A stretch of 37,310 nt of DNA from Collinsella aerofaciens (GCA_008671135.1 RQAP01000050.1:1-37310), one strand, 5' to 3'; counted from the first letter of the stretch, positions 17,953 through 25,737 are shown. Notes: a model not told the origin generated them from the sequence alone. Made by a program: numbers and translations.

Positions 17953-20145
17953 TTATGAAGCGTCGGCGGCGATGTGCGCCAGCGCCTCGACGAGCTCTTG
18001 CGAGCTCACAGGCTTGCTCAGGTGCGCGTCCATGCCCGCCTCGCGCGAAAGCCTGCGGTCGTCGGCAAAGGCGTTGGCGCTCACGGCGATAATCGGCGTG
18101 GTCGCGGCATCCTCGCGATCGAGTGCTCGAATCCGACGTGTGGCCTCAAGGCCATCGATGCCAGGCATCATGATGTCCATCAACACCACGTCGTACTTGT
18201 GCGGTGCGCTCGCGGCAAACGCCTCAACGGCAGACTCGCCGTCCTTAGCATGCGTCACGACGACACCGGCACGGCTGAGCGTAAACTGCGCGATCTCGGC
18301 ATTCAGACCGTTATCCTCTACGAGCAAAACGCGCAAGCCCTGGAGCGCATCGCCATCGCCCACATCCGCGCGAACTGCCTGAGGAATCTCGGAGCGCTTG
18401 CATTTCTCGAACGGCAGGCGGATGGTAAACGTTGTCCCCTGTCCCAAAACGCTCGTAAAGCTCATGGTTCCGCCCATAAGCTCGACCAACTGTTTTGCGA
18501 TAGGCGCGCCCAGGCCAGTTCCCGATGAGGCGCCTTCCACCTGTTGCTCCTCGCGGCAAAACGGCTCGTAGAGGTGCTGTTGGAACTCCTCGCTCATGCC
18601 AATACCGTTGTCGGCGATCGTGTATTCATAGACGGGGACGCCATCCGCTGGCTCCACCTCGCGGCACACCAGGCGAACATAGCCACCCTGGCGGTTGTAC
18701 TTGACGGCATTGCCGGCAATATTGAGCAACAAGCGCTTGAGGTGCGTCACGCTCACCCGCGCATAGGGATGATTAAGAGTCTGCTGGTCGCAGATAATTG
18801 TCACCAGACGCTCCTCGGCCTGGCGCTCCAGAATATCGCGCACTTCACAGTTGAGGGCCACCAAATTTATGGGCACGAGGTTCAGGTCGACCTGCCCGCT
18901 CTCCAGGCGACTCATATCCAGGGCCTCGTTGGCAAGGTCGAGCAGCAGTCCCGATGCCGTCCAGATTTTTGAGCGGCACTCAGTCTGCTTTTGCAGATCG
19001 TCCGCATTGGCATCGCCGACCTCGACCATGCCGCGAATGCCGTTGATGGGCGTGCGCAGATCGTGGCTCATGCGACGCAAAAACTCCGTCTTTGCCGAGT
19101 TGGCAGACGAGGCCTCACGCGCCGCCTTTGCCAGCTTGTCGCCATAGTCGCGCTCCTGCTGCAGCAAGTCCGTCAAACGTCGACGATCAGCGCGGCGACG
19201 CACCATCACAACAACGGCTATAACACCGCTGTAGAGCACCAGCACGCCGGCAGCAACAGCCGCGACGACCTCAAAGTAGCGCCGCGCCGAGGCATAGGTG
19301 TACACATAGAATTTGTGCGCTTTTCCAAATGTGCCCAAATACCACTCGCCGTCGGCGTTAACCAATCTGACCTTACCAGCCAGGCATCGATCCTTAATAC
19401 CGTCGACAATAAAGACATCCGTCGCAGGCAGATCGAACACGCCCAATACGGTGGGTTCAACGGCATTGGTCGCAACGACCTTGCCGTCGCTTTCGATCAC
19501 GATATTGCCGCTATCGATGGTTTCATAGCCATCAAGCAAGCTCTGCAGTTTGAGTGTATTGCTTGCAACTGCCTTCGCGCTCTGATGCCTGACCGCGATA
19601 ACGATGCCCTCGCCATCTTGCCGGGTCACGCAACCAATGTCTGCAACCGAATCATCCGAAAGCGTAATGCGGGCGGTATAGGACTTAAGCGGATGGGCTG
19701 CCACCTCCAGCACGGGTGATTCTTTGAGATACGTAGCGAGCGACCCGTAGTCCACATCGCCCGTCGAGGACTCGGACACCAAATTGCCCGATGCGTCCGT
19801 CACGATCAGCGCGCTCACGTTGAACTGGTCGGCGTATTGCTCCAGCATGGCGTTATCCACCGAACCGTCGCGCTCCATATCGCGGGCAGCCTCTCCGGCG
19901 ATCTCCATAACGCGAATCAGGTTTTTGGTCGTATAGGCGCTGTTGAATGCATCGTAGGAAAGGCTCTGCGTCGCCACGTAATCGACAACGTCGGCAAAGC
20001 GCTGCTCGGCTTGGGCCGTCGTGTAATCGTAGCTCATCATGCCGGCAACAACCGAGAGCGCTATCCCCAGCAGAACGACAAGGAGCCATGCCCCTGCCGA
20101 ACGATTGCCCCGCTCCTGAGCAACGTGGTCGGGCGCATCGATCAT
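17953..20145 (-). CDS. Hybrid sensor histidine kinase/response regulator
   Basis: A 730-residue membrane kinase. The first helix is at about 20-40, an extracytoplasmic sensor region of the dCache/PAS type at about 42-290, and the second helix at about 292-315. HisKA carries His361 in MSHDLRTPINGI. The HATPase domain has NIAGNAVKYN, DNGIGM and GTGLG. A receiver domain has Asp657 in MDIMMPGIDG. The kinase core closely resembles that of the kinase at 14558, so the two are paralogues. Its ATG overlaps the stop of the solute-binding lipoprotein gene (ATGA), with GGAGG upstream. The binding protein probably presents ligand to this sensor. Confidence 0.93.
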   Translation of the reverse strand: MIDAPDHVAQERGNRSAGAWLLVVLLGIALSVVAGMMSYDYTTAQAEQRFADVVDYVATQSLSYDAFNSAYTTKNLIRVMEIAGEAARDMERDGSVDNAMLEQYADQFNVSALIVTDASGNLVSESSTGDVDYGSLATYLKESPVLEVAAHPLKSYTARITLSDDSVADIGCVTRQDGEGIVIAVRHQSAKAVASNTLKLQSLLDGYETIDSGNIVIESDGKVVATNAVEPTVLGVFDLPATDVFIVDGIKDRCLAGKVRLVNADGEWYLGTFGKAHKFYVYTYASARRYFEVVAAVAAGVLVLYSGVIAVVVMVRRRADRRRLTDLLQQERDYGDKLAKAAREASSANSAKTEFLRRMSHDLRTPINGIRGMVEVGDANADDLQKQTECRSKIWTASGLLLDLANEALDMSRLESGQVDLNLVPINLVALNCEVRDILERQAEERLVTIICDQQTLNHPYARVSVTHLKRLLLNIAGNAVKYNRQGGYVRLVCREVEPADGVPVYEYTIADNGIGMSEEFQQHLYEPFCREEQQVEGASSGTGLGAPIAKQLVELMGGTMSFTSVLGQGTTFTIRLPFEKCKRSEIPQAVRADVGDGDALQGLRVLLVEDNGLNAEIAQFTLSRAGVVVTHAKDGESAVEAFAASAPHKYDVVLMDIMMPGIDGLEATRRIRALDREDAATTPIIAVSANAFADDRRLSREAGMDAHLSKPVSSQELVEALAHIAADAS

Positions 20146-21011
20146 GACAGGCCCTCCATATTCAAAAATGGCGAAGGGTCATCAAAGTACTTTGACACCA
20201 GACGTTCCATGGTGCCATCGGCAAGCATTTCCTGGTAGGCATGAGTGAGCTTAACGTCGATGCCGCGCGTATCGTTGATATCGAAAGCGGTGCCCAAACC
20301 GACCTCTAGCAGCGGCTCATCCAGAACACGATACGTCACGCCATAGTCTTTTTCGTAGGTGAGCAGCGAGGACTCATGCGCGGCGATGGCGTCGACCAGG
20401 CCCTCGACGAGCGCCGGGTTCAGGTACGAGCGGTCCGAGAAGCTGTAGAGCTCCTTGATCTGCGGAACGTTTTCATTTACGCAATTGAGCAAAATGTCCT
20501 CGGGCTTGGTGGTGGACTGGACCGCCACGACCTTATCCTCAAGATCGGCAAGCGTGTAGATATCGCTCTGGGGATCGACCGCGACCACCTGGCGGCTCGC
20601 AAGGTACGGGCCGGCCCAACGATATTCGTTTTCGCGACCCGTCATACTAAAGCTGCCCATGACACAATCGAGCTCGCCGTTCGCCAGCAGCTCTTTCTTC
20701 TTTTCCCAGTCGATCAGCTGATATTTTGGCTTGCAACCAATGCGAGCCAAAGCCTCGGTTAATATCTCGACATCCAGGCCAACGATATCGCCGTACTCGT
20801 CGGCATACACAAACGGTGGATAGAGGTCGCTGCCGACGTTGAGCGTCTTAAGGTTGTCGTCTTTGGCCTGCGAGGCGTCCGGGACTTTTGATGCTGGCGT
20901 CGAGGCTTCGTCATTGTGCCCGGAACAGCCGGCCATCGCTATGACAAAGGCGCACGCTACCGCAAGCGCGACGAACAACGATATGGCAACCGAGCGGCGG
21001 GGTCTTTTCAT
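20142..21011 (-). CDS. Solute-binding lipoprotein, SBP_bac_3 family, coupled to the kinase
   Basis: A 289-residue family-3 extracellular solute-binding protein. A basic N-terminus and hydrophobic stretch end in the lipobox MAGC (Cys near residue 29), so it is a membrane-anchored lipoprotein. The mature domain starts at about residue 52 with NVGSDLYPPFVYADEYGD and has the family pattern GLDVEILTEALARIG. Such proteins bind amino acids or similar compounds. There is no permease or ABC ATPase beside it. Instead its stop overlaps the start of a sensor kinase, so a sensory rather than transport role is inferred. Confidence 0.9.
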   Translation of the reverse strand: MKRPRRSVAISLFVALAVACAFVIAMAGCSGHNDEASTPASKVPDASQAKDDNLKTLNVGSDLYPPFVYADEYGDIVGLDVEILTEALARIGCKPKYQLIDWEKKKELLANGELDCVMGSFSMTGRENEYRWAGPYLASRQVVAVDPQSDIYTLADLEDKVVAVQSTTKPEDILLNCVNENVPQIKELYSFSDRSYLNPALVEGLVDAIAAHESSLLTYEKDYGVTYRVLDEPLLEVGLGTAFDINDTRGIDVKLTHAYQEMLADGTMERLVSKYFDDPSPFLNMEGLS

Positions 21012-21103
21012 CGAGCTCCAGACGATCCTGTTTACAGACTGAAATGGTTAAAGATAATGGCAAACGAAACCACACGAGTGCCCAATGGTTACAGATGCCT
21101 TAC

Positions 21104-21145
21104 CATGCGGGGCCTTCCAGCCGACTTGACAGAAGGCCCCGCATG
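21104..21145. terminator. Hairpin downstream of the PatB-type aminotransferase
   Basis: Perfect 14-bp arms CATGCGGGGCCTTC (21104-21117) and complement (21132-21145) with a 14-base loop, eleven bases after the minus-strand stop at 21156. No T-tract follows, so termination is inferred from position and stability only. Confidence 0.6.
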
Positions 21146-21155
21146 CAGCGCCCAC

Positions 21156-22370
21156 TTACCGTGCATAAAAAACGTAGCGGTCCAGGCGGTCGCACGCTTC
21201 CCTTACGCGCGAAAGCGGCAGCGCCAGATTCACGCGAATGTGGCAGGGCCCGTGGAACGGGCGGCCGTCCTGATATCCCACGCCTACGCGCGCCCCCTCG
21301 TCGAGCAGCCACTGAATATCGCGGCCATGCTCGCGGCACCACTCGGTGCAGTCCAGAAACACCATGTACGTGCCCTGCGGACGCGAATAGGACACGCCCT
21401 CAAAATGCTCGTCCACGTAATTGCAGAAGTACTCGATATTGCCGGCAAGCACCTGGTTGAGCTCGTCCACCCACTCGTAGCCCTGCGGCTGGTAGGCACC
21501 GATAAGCGCATGCATGGAGAGGACGTTCATCTCGTTGTAGTGGGTCTTGTCGGACACGGCGCACACGCGGTCGCGCAGCGTCTCGTTATAGATGATGTGG
21601 TAGCTGCCGACCAGGCCCGCCAGGTTGAACGTCTTGCTGGGCGCATAGAGGGCAACCGTGCGCATGCGGGCGTCCTCGCTTACCGACTGCGTCGGAATAT
21701 GCTTGTGTCCCGGCAGGATGATATCGGACCAAATCTCGTCCGAAATCACCACGCAATCGTGCTGGCGATAAATGTCCATGGCGCGCTCGATTTCGTCGCG
21801 CTCCCATACGCGGCCGCAGGGATTGTGCGGCGAGCAGAACACCGCGGCATGGATGTGGTTTTGGGCGAGTTTGCGCTCCATGTCCTCAAAGTCCATGCGC
21901 CACACGCCCTGGTCGTCGAGCTTAAGCGGGCTGTGGACAATACGATAGCCCGCGGCCTCGATGGACTTGGTAAAGCCGATGTAGGTAGGGCTGTGGACCA
22001 GCACCGCATCGCCTGGCTGGACATACGCGCGTAGCGTCGACACGACACCGCCCAGCACGCCGTTTTCGTAGCCGATATGCTCCGGCGCCAAGTCCTCAAC
22101 GCCGTTGCGACGGCTCTGCCATTCGATGATGCGGTCGAAGTACTCGGGACGCGGATTGAAGTAGGCAAACATGGGGTGCTGAGCGCGCTTGATGATGTAC
22201 TCCTGAACCGTGGGCACCGTGGCGAAGTTCATGTCGGCCACCCACATGGGAATGCGGTCGAAGCCCTCGTCGGGTGCGTTCGGAGCCATACCGGGGATCT
22301 CGCCCCAAGAGTCAACGGCGATGGCATCCATGCCGTGGCGGTCGATAAGCGAGCTAAAGTCGTATTTCAT
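21156..22370 (-). CDS. PLP-dependent aminotransferase, MalY/PatB family (putative C-S lyase)
   Basis: A 404-residue fold-type I PLP enzyme. The family opening is DFSSLIDRHG with the later WVADMNF. Phosphate and ring contacts are at SPTY (127-130), NPCGR (183-187) and Asp211. The Schiff-base Lys is K246 in APSKTFNLAG. MalY/PatB proteins cleave cystathionine, cysteine and related C-S compounds, releasing pyruvate, ammonia and a thiol; E. coli MalY also regulates the maltose system. The gene follows trmO on the same strand after 112 bases. Product class is certain, but the exact substrate is not. Confidence 0.92.
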   Translation of the reverse strand: MKYDFSSLIDRHGMDAIAVDSWGEIPGMAPNAPDEGFDRIPMWVADMNFATVPTVQEYIIKRAQHPMFAYFNPRPEYFDRIIEWQSRRNGVEDLAPEHIGYENGVLGGVVSTLRAYVQPGDAVLVHSPTYIGFTKSIEAAGYRIVHSPLKLDDQGVWRMDFEDMERKLAQNHIHAAVFCSPHNPCGRVWERDEIERAMDIYRQHDCVVISDEIWSDIILPGHKHIPTQSVSEDARMRTVALYAPSKTFNLAGLVGSYHIIYNETLRDRVCAVSDKTHYNEMNVLSMHALIGAYQPQGYEWVDELNQVLAGNIEYFCNYVDEHFEGVSYSRPQGTYMVFLDCTEWCREHGRDIQWLLDEGARVGVGYQDGRPFHGPCHIRVNLALPLSRVREACDRLDRYVFYAR

Positions 22371-22482
22371 GCTGAGCTCCCATGCAAAGCGGACTATTTT
22401 GGTAGGCGTTATTGTCCACCAGCATGGGCGATTTTGACATGGGGTTTGGCGCTTAATTTGACGGGTTCAGACGAATGACTGG

Positions 22483-23229
22483 TTAGTCTTGCGCGTCGTT
22501 GACGGCGACTACGGTTAGCTGGGTTTTATCGACCGTAAAAGATATGTCGAGCCCAGCATAAGCTAAGTGGTAAACGCGGTTTGGCTCGTGCTTGCTGCCC
22601 GCGCGGCGCGGATCTTGGCAAAGGACCTCGACCAAGCCGGGGAGCTTTGCGGGCGGGACCATATCCTGCAGCGCTTGTGGAAACTCAACATCGAGCTCTT
22701 GCCACGGAGCACCCTCAATCCAGCCGCCGGTCGCATCCGGGTGGCAGTCCGCAAACGGGATGTAGGGCTTGATATCGTAGATGGGCGTGCCGTCGCGCAG
22801 ATCGGCCCCCAGCACATGGATGATGGGGCCGTCGTCGGTAAGCTCCACGCGGTCGAGCTTAACGCAGGTGAGCCCGATGGGATTAGGGCGAAACGGACTG
22901 CGCGTGGCAAAGACACCCACGCGCTCGGCTCCGCCCAGACGCGGCGGGCGCACGGTCTTCGACCACTTGACGTTGGTGCCGGACCTGTCCTGCGACTTGG
23001 CATCGGCAGCTATGTCCTTAGCCGTGCCGCCGGGCGTTCCGTTTTCGAAGCGCCACAGCAGCCACAGGTGAGAGAAGGAGTCCAGGCCCTCAACCGCTGC
23101 ATTGGAGGCAAATTCCGGCTCAAAAAAGATTCGTCCCTGCAGATGGGGCGCCAAAAAGCTGTTGCGCGGAATGCCGAACTTCTGCGGCAGGTCGGTATGT
23201 ATGCGTGCGATAGGTTCCATGCCGGTCAT
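22483..23229 (-). CDS. trmO: tRNA (N6-threonylcarbamoyladenosine(37)-N6)-methyltransferase TrmO
   Basis: A 248-residue member of the TsaA/TrmO family, which methylates t6A37 in certain tRNAs using S-adenosylmethionine in a single-domain beta-barrel fold. The diagnostic motif TRSPFRPNPIG is at 109-119. FSHLWLLWRF near 52-61 is also typical. A C-terminal extension of about 70 residues resembles that of E. coli TrmO. ATG codons at 23229 and 23220 are both possible, and neither has a clear ribosome binding site. Open frame further upstream to 23784 lies antisense to the HTH gene and is not part of this gene. Confidence 0.9.
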   Translation of the reverse strand: MTGMEPIARIHTDLPQKFGIPRNSFLAPHLQGRIFFEPEFASNAAVEGLDSFSHLWLLWRFENGTPGGTAKDIAADAKSQDRSGTNVKWSKTVRPPRLGGAERVGVFATRSPFRPNPIGLTCVKLDRVELTDDGPIIHVLGADLRDGTPIYDIKPYIPFADCHPDATGGWIEGAPWQELDVEFPQALQDMVPPAKLPGLVEVLCQDPRRAGSKHEPNRVYHLAYAGLDISFTVDKTQLTVVAVNDAQD

Positions 23230-23361
23230 TGTACGGCATGGAGGCGTGGGGCGTTGCGCGCAATTCTTCGCCGCGATCCCCCGTCGTGCAACCAACGGTT
23301 GCTTGGAAGGGCGCCTGCCGCCGCGTATGCTTAAGCCATCAACCAGCAGAAAGGAGCCGCT

Positions 23362-24189
23362 ATGGCCTTTGCAGAAAAGCTCATTGCTGTCCGTCGCGCC
23401 CATCACCTTACCCAAGAGCAGCTTGCCGCTAAGCTCTTCGTCACACGCCAGGCCATCAGCCGGTGGGAGCGCGGCGAGGTCACACCGGGCATCGACATGA
23501 TGAAGCTCATCGCCGCCGTAACCGGAGAACCGCTGTCCCACCTGCTCGAAATGCCTGAGCACTATTGCCAGAGCTGCGGCATGATACTCACGCCCGACGA
23601 CTGCGGCACCGATGCCACGGGCACCGCGACCGATCATTACTGCAAGTGGTGCTACGACCACGGCAAGTACACCTATAACACCACCATGGAGGCAATGATT
23701 GAGGATTGTGCCCCGCGCCTGGCACAAAACACCGGCATGTCGCTCGACGAAGCCGTCTCGCTCATGGGCGCCGTCCTGCCGCAACTGGAGCGCTGGCGCA
23801 CCATGCAGGAAAACGAGGCGCGCTACGGTGCCGAGGCGCGGGCGCGCTACGGCGATGAGGCTATCGATGCAGCAAACGAAGCGTTGCTGGACATGGACCC
23901 CGAGACATGGAACGACATGAAGGAACTTGAACGCGCTATTCTGGGCCAGCTCTCAATTGCCATGGGCATTGGCGACCCAGAGAGCAACGAGGCTCGTAAG
24001 CTTGTCGCGATGCATCGTCGCTGGATTGCTCTCAACTGGGGATGCGAGCCCCAAGACGAGGCGTACCTGGGCCTCGCCCACGGTTATCTTGCCGACCAGC
24101 GCTTTGTTGACTACTACGACAAGCCCTGCGCCACCGGAGCCACGGCGTTTCTGGTCCAGGCCATCGAGTCTTCGTTGACGCGCGCATAG
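23362..24189 (+). CDS. HTH / zinc-ribbon / TipAS-domain transcriptional regulator
   Basis: A 275-residue three-part protein. An XRE helix-turn-helix occupies residues 1-62 (LTQEQLAAKLFVTRQAISRWERG). A small zinc ribbon has Cys69, Cys72, Cys94 and Cys97. A helical C-terminal domain at about 110-272 resembles the TipAS antibiotic-recognition fold (WNDMKELERAI and the LGLAHGYLADQRFVDYYDK region). In Streptomyces TipA the TipAS domain captures thiopeptides and activates an MerR-type regulator. Here it is joined to an XRE domain, so small-molecule sensing is inferred by analogy. AAAGGAGC precedes the ATG. The gene is divergent from trmO and 51 bases upstream of the glutaredoxin gene. Confidence 0.85.
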   Translation: MAFAEKLIAVRRAHHLTQEQLAAKLFVTRQAISRWERGEVTPGIDMMKLIAAVTGEPLSHLLEMPEHYCQSCGMILTPDDCGTDATGTATDHYCKWCYDHGKYTYNTTMEAMIEDCAPRLAQNTGMSLDEAVSLMGAVLPQLERWRTMQENEARYGAEARARYGDEAIDAANEALLDMDPETWNDMKELERAILGQLSIAMGIGDPESNEARKLVAMHRRWIALNWGCEPQDEAYLGLAHGYLADQRFVDYYDKPCATGATAFLVQAIESSLTRA

Positions 24190-24240
24190 ACCGCGGCGGC
24201 TTTGGGTATTTCAATCAAAACCTCAACCGATTGGAGACCT

Positions 24241-24486
24241 ATGGCTACTAATCACGAGCTCGCGCTGTACGTTATGACCGGCTGCCCGTATTGCTTAAAG
24301 GTCAAGCACTTTTTGGCCGATAACGGCGTGACCATTCCCGAGCGCAATATCTCGACCGATTCCGATGCCGAACAGACACTCATCGCCGTCGGCGGAAAAC
24401 GCCAGGTTCCCTGCCTGTTCATCGACGGCAAACCACTCTACGAATCGAGCGACATCATCGCGTGGGTGCAGGAAAACCTGCTCTAG
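24241..24486 (+). CDS. Glutaredoxin family protein
   Basis: An 81-residue thioredoxin-fold protein with the CPYC redox motif at Cys15 and Cys18, a cis-Pro segment QVPCLFID and the C-terminal GxxxYESSDI pattern of glutaredoxins and GST N-terminal domains. It probably reduces disulfides or mixed disulfides in the cytoplasm. The electron donor is unknown, since many Actinobacteria lack glutathione. TTGGAGA lies seven bases before the ATG. It is followed by the first copy of the 72-bp hairpin repeat, which probably terminates it. Confidence 0.9.
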   Translation: MATNHELALYVMTGCPYCLKVKHFLADNGVTIPERNISTDSDAEQTLIAVGGKRQVPCLFIDGKPLYESSDIIAWVQENLL

Positions 24487-24523
24487 TACGCACGCTCTGT
24501 CCGTCCAGGGCCCCAACCCATAC

Positions 24524-24595
24524 GACCCAAACATGTACACCAGCATCCAAAGTCGACATTTTTCGACATCTTTGGATGCTGGCGTACAGCTTTTT
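24524..24595 (+). repeat. 72-bp hairpin direct repeat, copy 1 (terminator-like)
   Basis: A hairpin with arms 24532-24552 and 24570-24590 (core CCAGCATCCAAAG and its complement) and a 17-base loop, then CTTTTTGG. It starts 38 bases after the glutaredoxin stop. It matches copy 2 at 25603-25674 at all but three positions, all of them at the outer end of the right arm. It probably acts as a terminator but is also a dispersed repeat. Confidence 0.85.
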
Positions 24596-24680
24596 GGTAG
24601 TCATGGACGCTCTTGGCCGGCTAATTGTTTGAGGAGACCTTTGGATTATGGCTGTTTGACGCCTCTGGAAAGGTTTCCGA

Positions 24681-24923
24681 GAGGGCTGTGGTCAAAAAAG
24701 GGCAAATATGAGTACTGCTACCTGTTTAGTAGCAGCGATTTTGATCACTTCAGGAACTATTCAACGTTCCACTCGTCCGCAGACGACGTTATTTCTCCTC
24801 ATATGTTCAATAAAAGTAGCTCTTAATGGGAACAAATCTCATCAGGAGCTACAATTTATAGCAAATAAATGCAACCATAATGGCAACAGTACTCATATTT
24901 GCCCTTTTTTGACCACGACCCTC
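24681..24923. mobile_element. MITE-like element with 37-bp terminal inverted repeats
   Basis: The left end 24681-24717 and the right end 24887-24923 are reverse complements over 37 bases with two adjacent mismatches (core GTCAAAAAAGGGCAAATATG). The 169 bases between them are AT-rich and carry no recognisable gene. On both strands the end reads into GGGCAAATATGAGTACTG, so each end begins a short open frame starting MST. No transposase is present. I could not identify a target-site duplication. Confidence 0.55.
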
Positions 24924-25018
24924 CAGAATAGTCGCTGAGAGCGACACTAAATGACAAAATCCGACACTTGAACGTTCTTATATGAGTAGCCATTGAAGGA
25001 CACCTAACGACTACTCCC

Positions 25019-25043
25019 ATTCGCGACACACTGTGTCGCGAAT
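25019..25043. repeat. Perfect palindrome ATTCGCGACACA-C-TGTGTCGCGAAT
   Basis: Two perfect 12-bp arms around a single C, in the AT-rich interval, about 300 bases upstream of the ribbon-helix-helix gene. With a one-base centre it is better suited to a dimeric DNA-binding protein than to an RNA hairpin. Confidence 0.6.
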
Positions 25044-25236
25044 TAAGCTGGCCCCATTACCGAAGACCAGTGAGAGCTCCTGCCCAGAATCTCAATAGCT
25101 TAATAAAGGGCTCCCCTCCGGAAGTTCAATGAGCATCCAAATTCCAAGCTGAAAAGCAAAGGAGTATCGAAGCCGTCAATGCTCATTTCCTATCGAACAG
25201 GCAGGTCAAAACAAGCTAATTAGCCCGATGAACTGC

Positions 25237-25269
25237 TTGTATTTTTGTCTACAAAATTGTATACAAAAA
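25237..25269 (+). promoter_or_regulatory. Promoter with overlapping operator of the RHH gene
   Basis: A -35 box TTGTAT (25237-25242), a 17-base spacer and a -10 box TATACA (25260-25265). The spacer and -10 are covered by an inverted repeat TTTTTGTCTACA (25242-25253) / TGTATACAAAAA (25258-25269) with one mismatch. The geometry fits repression by the encoded ribbon-helix-helix protein. Confidence 0.65.
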
Positions 25270-25319
25270 GAGAATCCGAGAACCGGCGCTCGACATTATG
25301 TCGATCGATAGGAGGCGCC

Positions 25320-25586
25320 ATGGATGCTAAGCAGCTCGAAAAGATGATGGGGTTTGCTCCCGGAGAGTTGAAGAAAGCCGCGGAAGCCTACGAAAAAGAT
25401 GAGTGGCCGAAAGGTCACACCATCAAGTTGGGAAGGCCACCAATCTCCGATGAGCCGAGCGTCGTTATATCAGCACGTGTGGGCGAATCGATTCTTGAGG
25501 CGTTTGACGAAAAAGCCAAACGCCATGGGCAAACACGCACGGAGCGGCTCAGAGAGCTCATTACACTTGATGCACTGATTGCCTAG
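25320..25586 (+). CDS. Ribbon-helix-helix (CopG-like) protein, antitoxin-like, solitary
   Basis: An 88-residue protein starting at ATG 25320, four bases after AGGAGG. The N-terminal half is charged. The C-terminal part has the RHH pattern: strand PSVVISARVGESILEAF, then helices DEKAKRHGQTRTERLRELI. In type II toxin-antitoxin systems such proteins repress their own promoter, and the promoter here carries a palindromic operator. No toxin-sized frame lies next to it: upstream is the repeat-rich stretch, and downstream, 16 bases after the stop, is copy 2 of the hairpin repeat. It may be an orphan antitoxin or a stand-alone repressor. Confidence 0.8.
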   Translation: MDAKQLEKMMGFAPGELKKAAEAYEKDEWPKGHTIKLGRPPISDEPSVVISARVGESILEAFDEKAKRHGQTRTERLRELITLDALIA

Positions 25587-25602
25587 GCCCGCTCCCCCGT
25601 CG

Positions 25603-25674
25603 GACCCAAACATGTACACCAGCATCCAAAGTCGACATTTTTCGACATCTTTGGATGCTGGTGTACATGTTTTT
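25603..25674 (+). repeat. 72-bp hairpin direct repeat, copy 2 (terminator-like)
   Basis: Perfect 21-bp arms at 25611-25631 and 25649-25669 with a 17-base loop, then GTTTTT. It lies 16 bases after the RHH stop and probably terminates it. It is nearly identical to copy 1 at 24524-24595, and the two stand in direct orientation 1079 bases apart. Confidence 0.85.
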
Positions 25675-25681
25675 GCTACAT

Positions 25682-25737
25682 AGTCGTTGGAGACGTCCTT
25701 AAATGACCAGTCGTTAAAGAACGCCCCCGATGACTAG
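25682..25737. repeat. GGGGACGTTCTT palindromic repeat, decayed copy B
   Basis: Recognisable as the same family as 14382-14465 (shared TTAAATGACCAGTC and the outer CTAGTCAT-type arms), but with several substitutions that spoil the stem. It abuts the stop codon of the dihydrouridine synthase gene. Confidence 0.6.

Larger units (their letters stand above)
24487..25319. other. Repeat-rich, AT-richer intergenic stretch
   Basis: An 833-base interval without a convincing gene. In order it holds the first 72-bp hairpin repeat, a 243-bp element with 37-bp inverted ends, a 25-bp palindrome, and the promoter/operator of the ribbon-helix-helix gene. Base composition is visibly more AT-rich than the flanks. 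Small open frames in it (for example plus 24708-24938) lie inside the inverted-repeat element and have no family resemblance. Confidence 0.7.

Noticed and set aside
23230..23784. N-terminal extension of TrmO
   Set aside because: It runs antisense through the HTH regulator gene and has no TrmO similarity. TrmO proteins start near the MEPIARIH segment.
24708..24938. A 76-codon frame inside the 243-bp inverted-repeat element
   Set aside because: It has no ribosome binding site of quality and no family resemblance. Both strands start with the same words because of the inverted ends.
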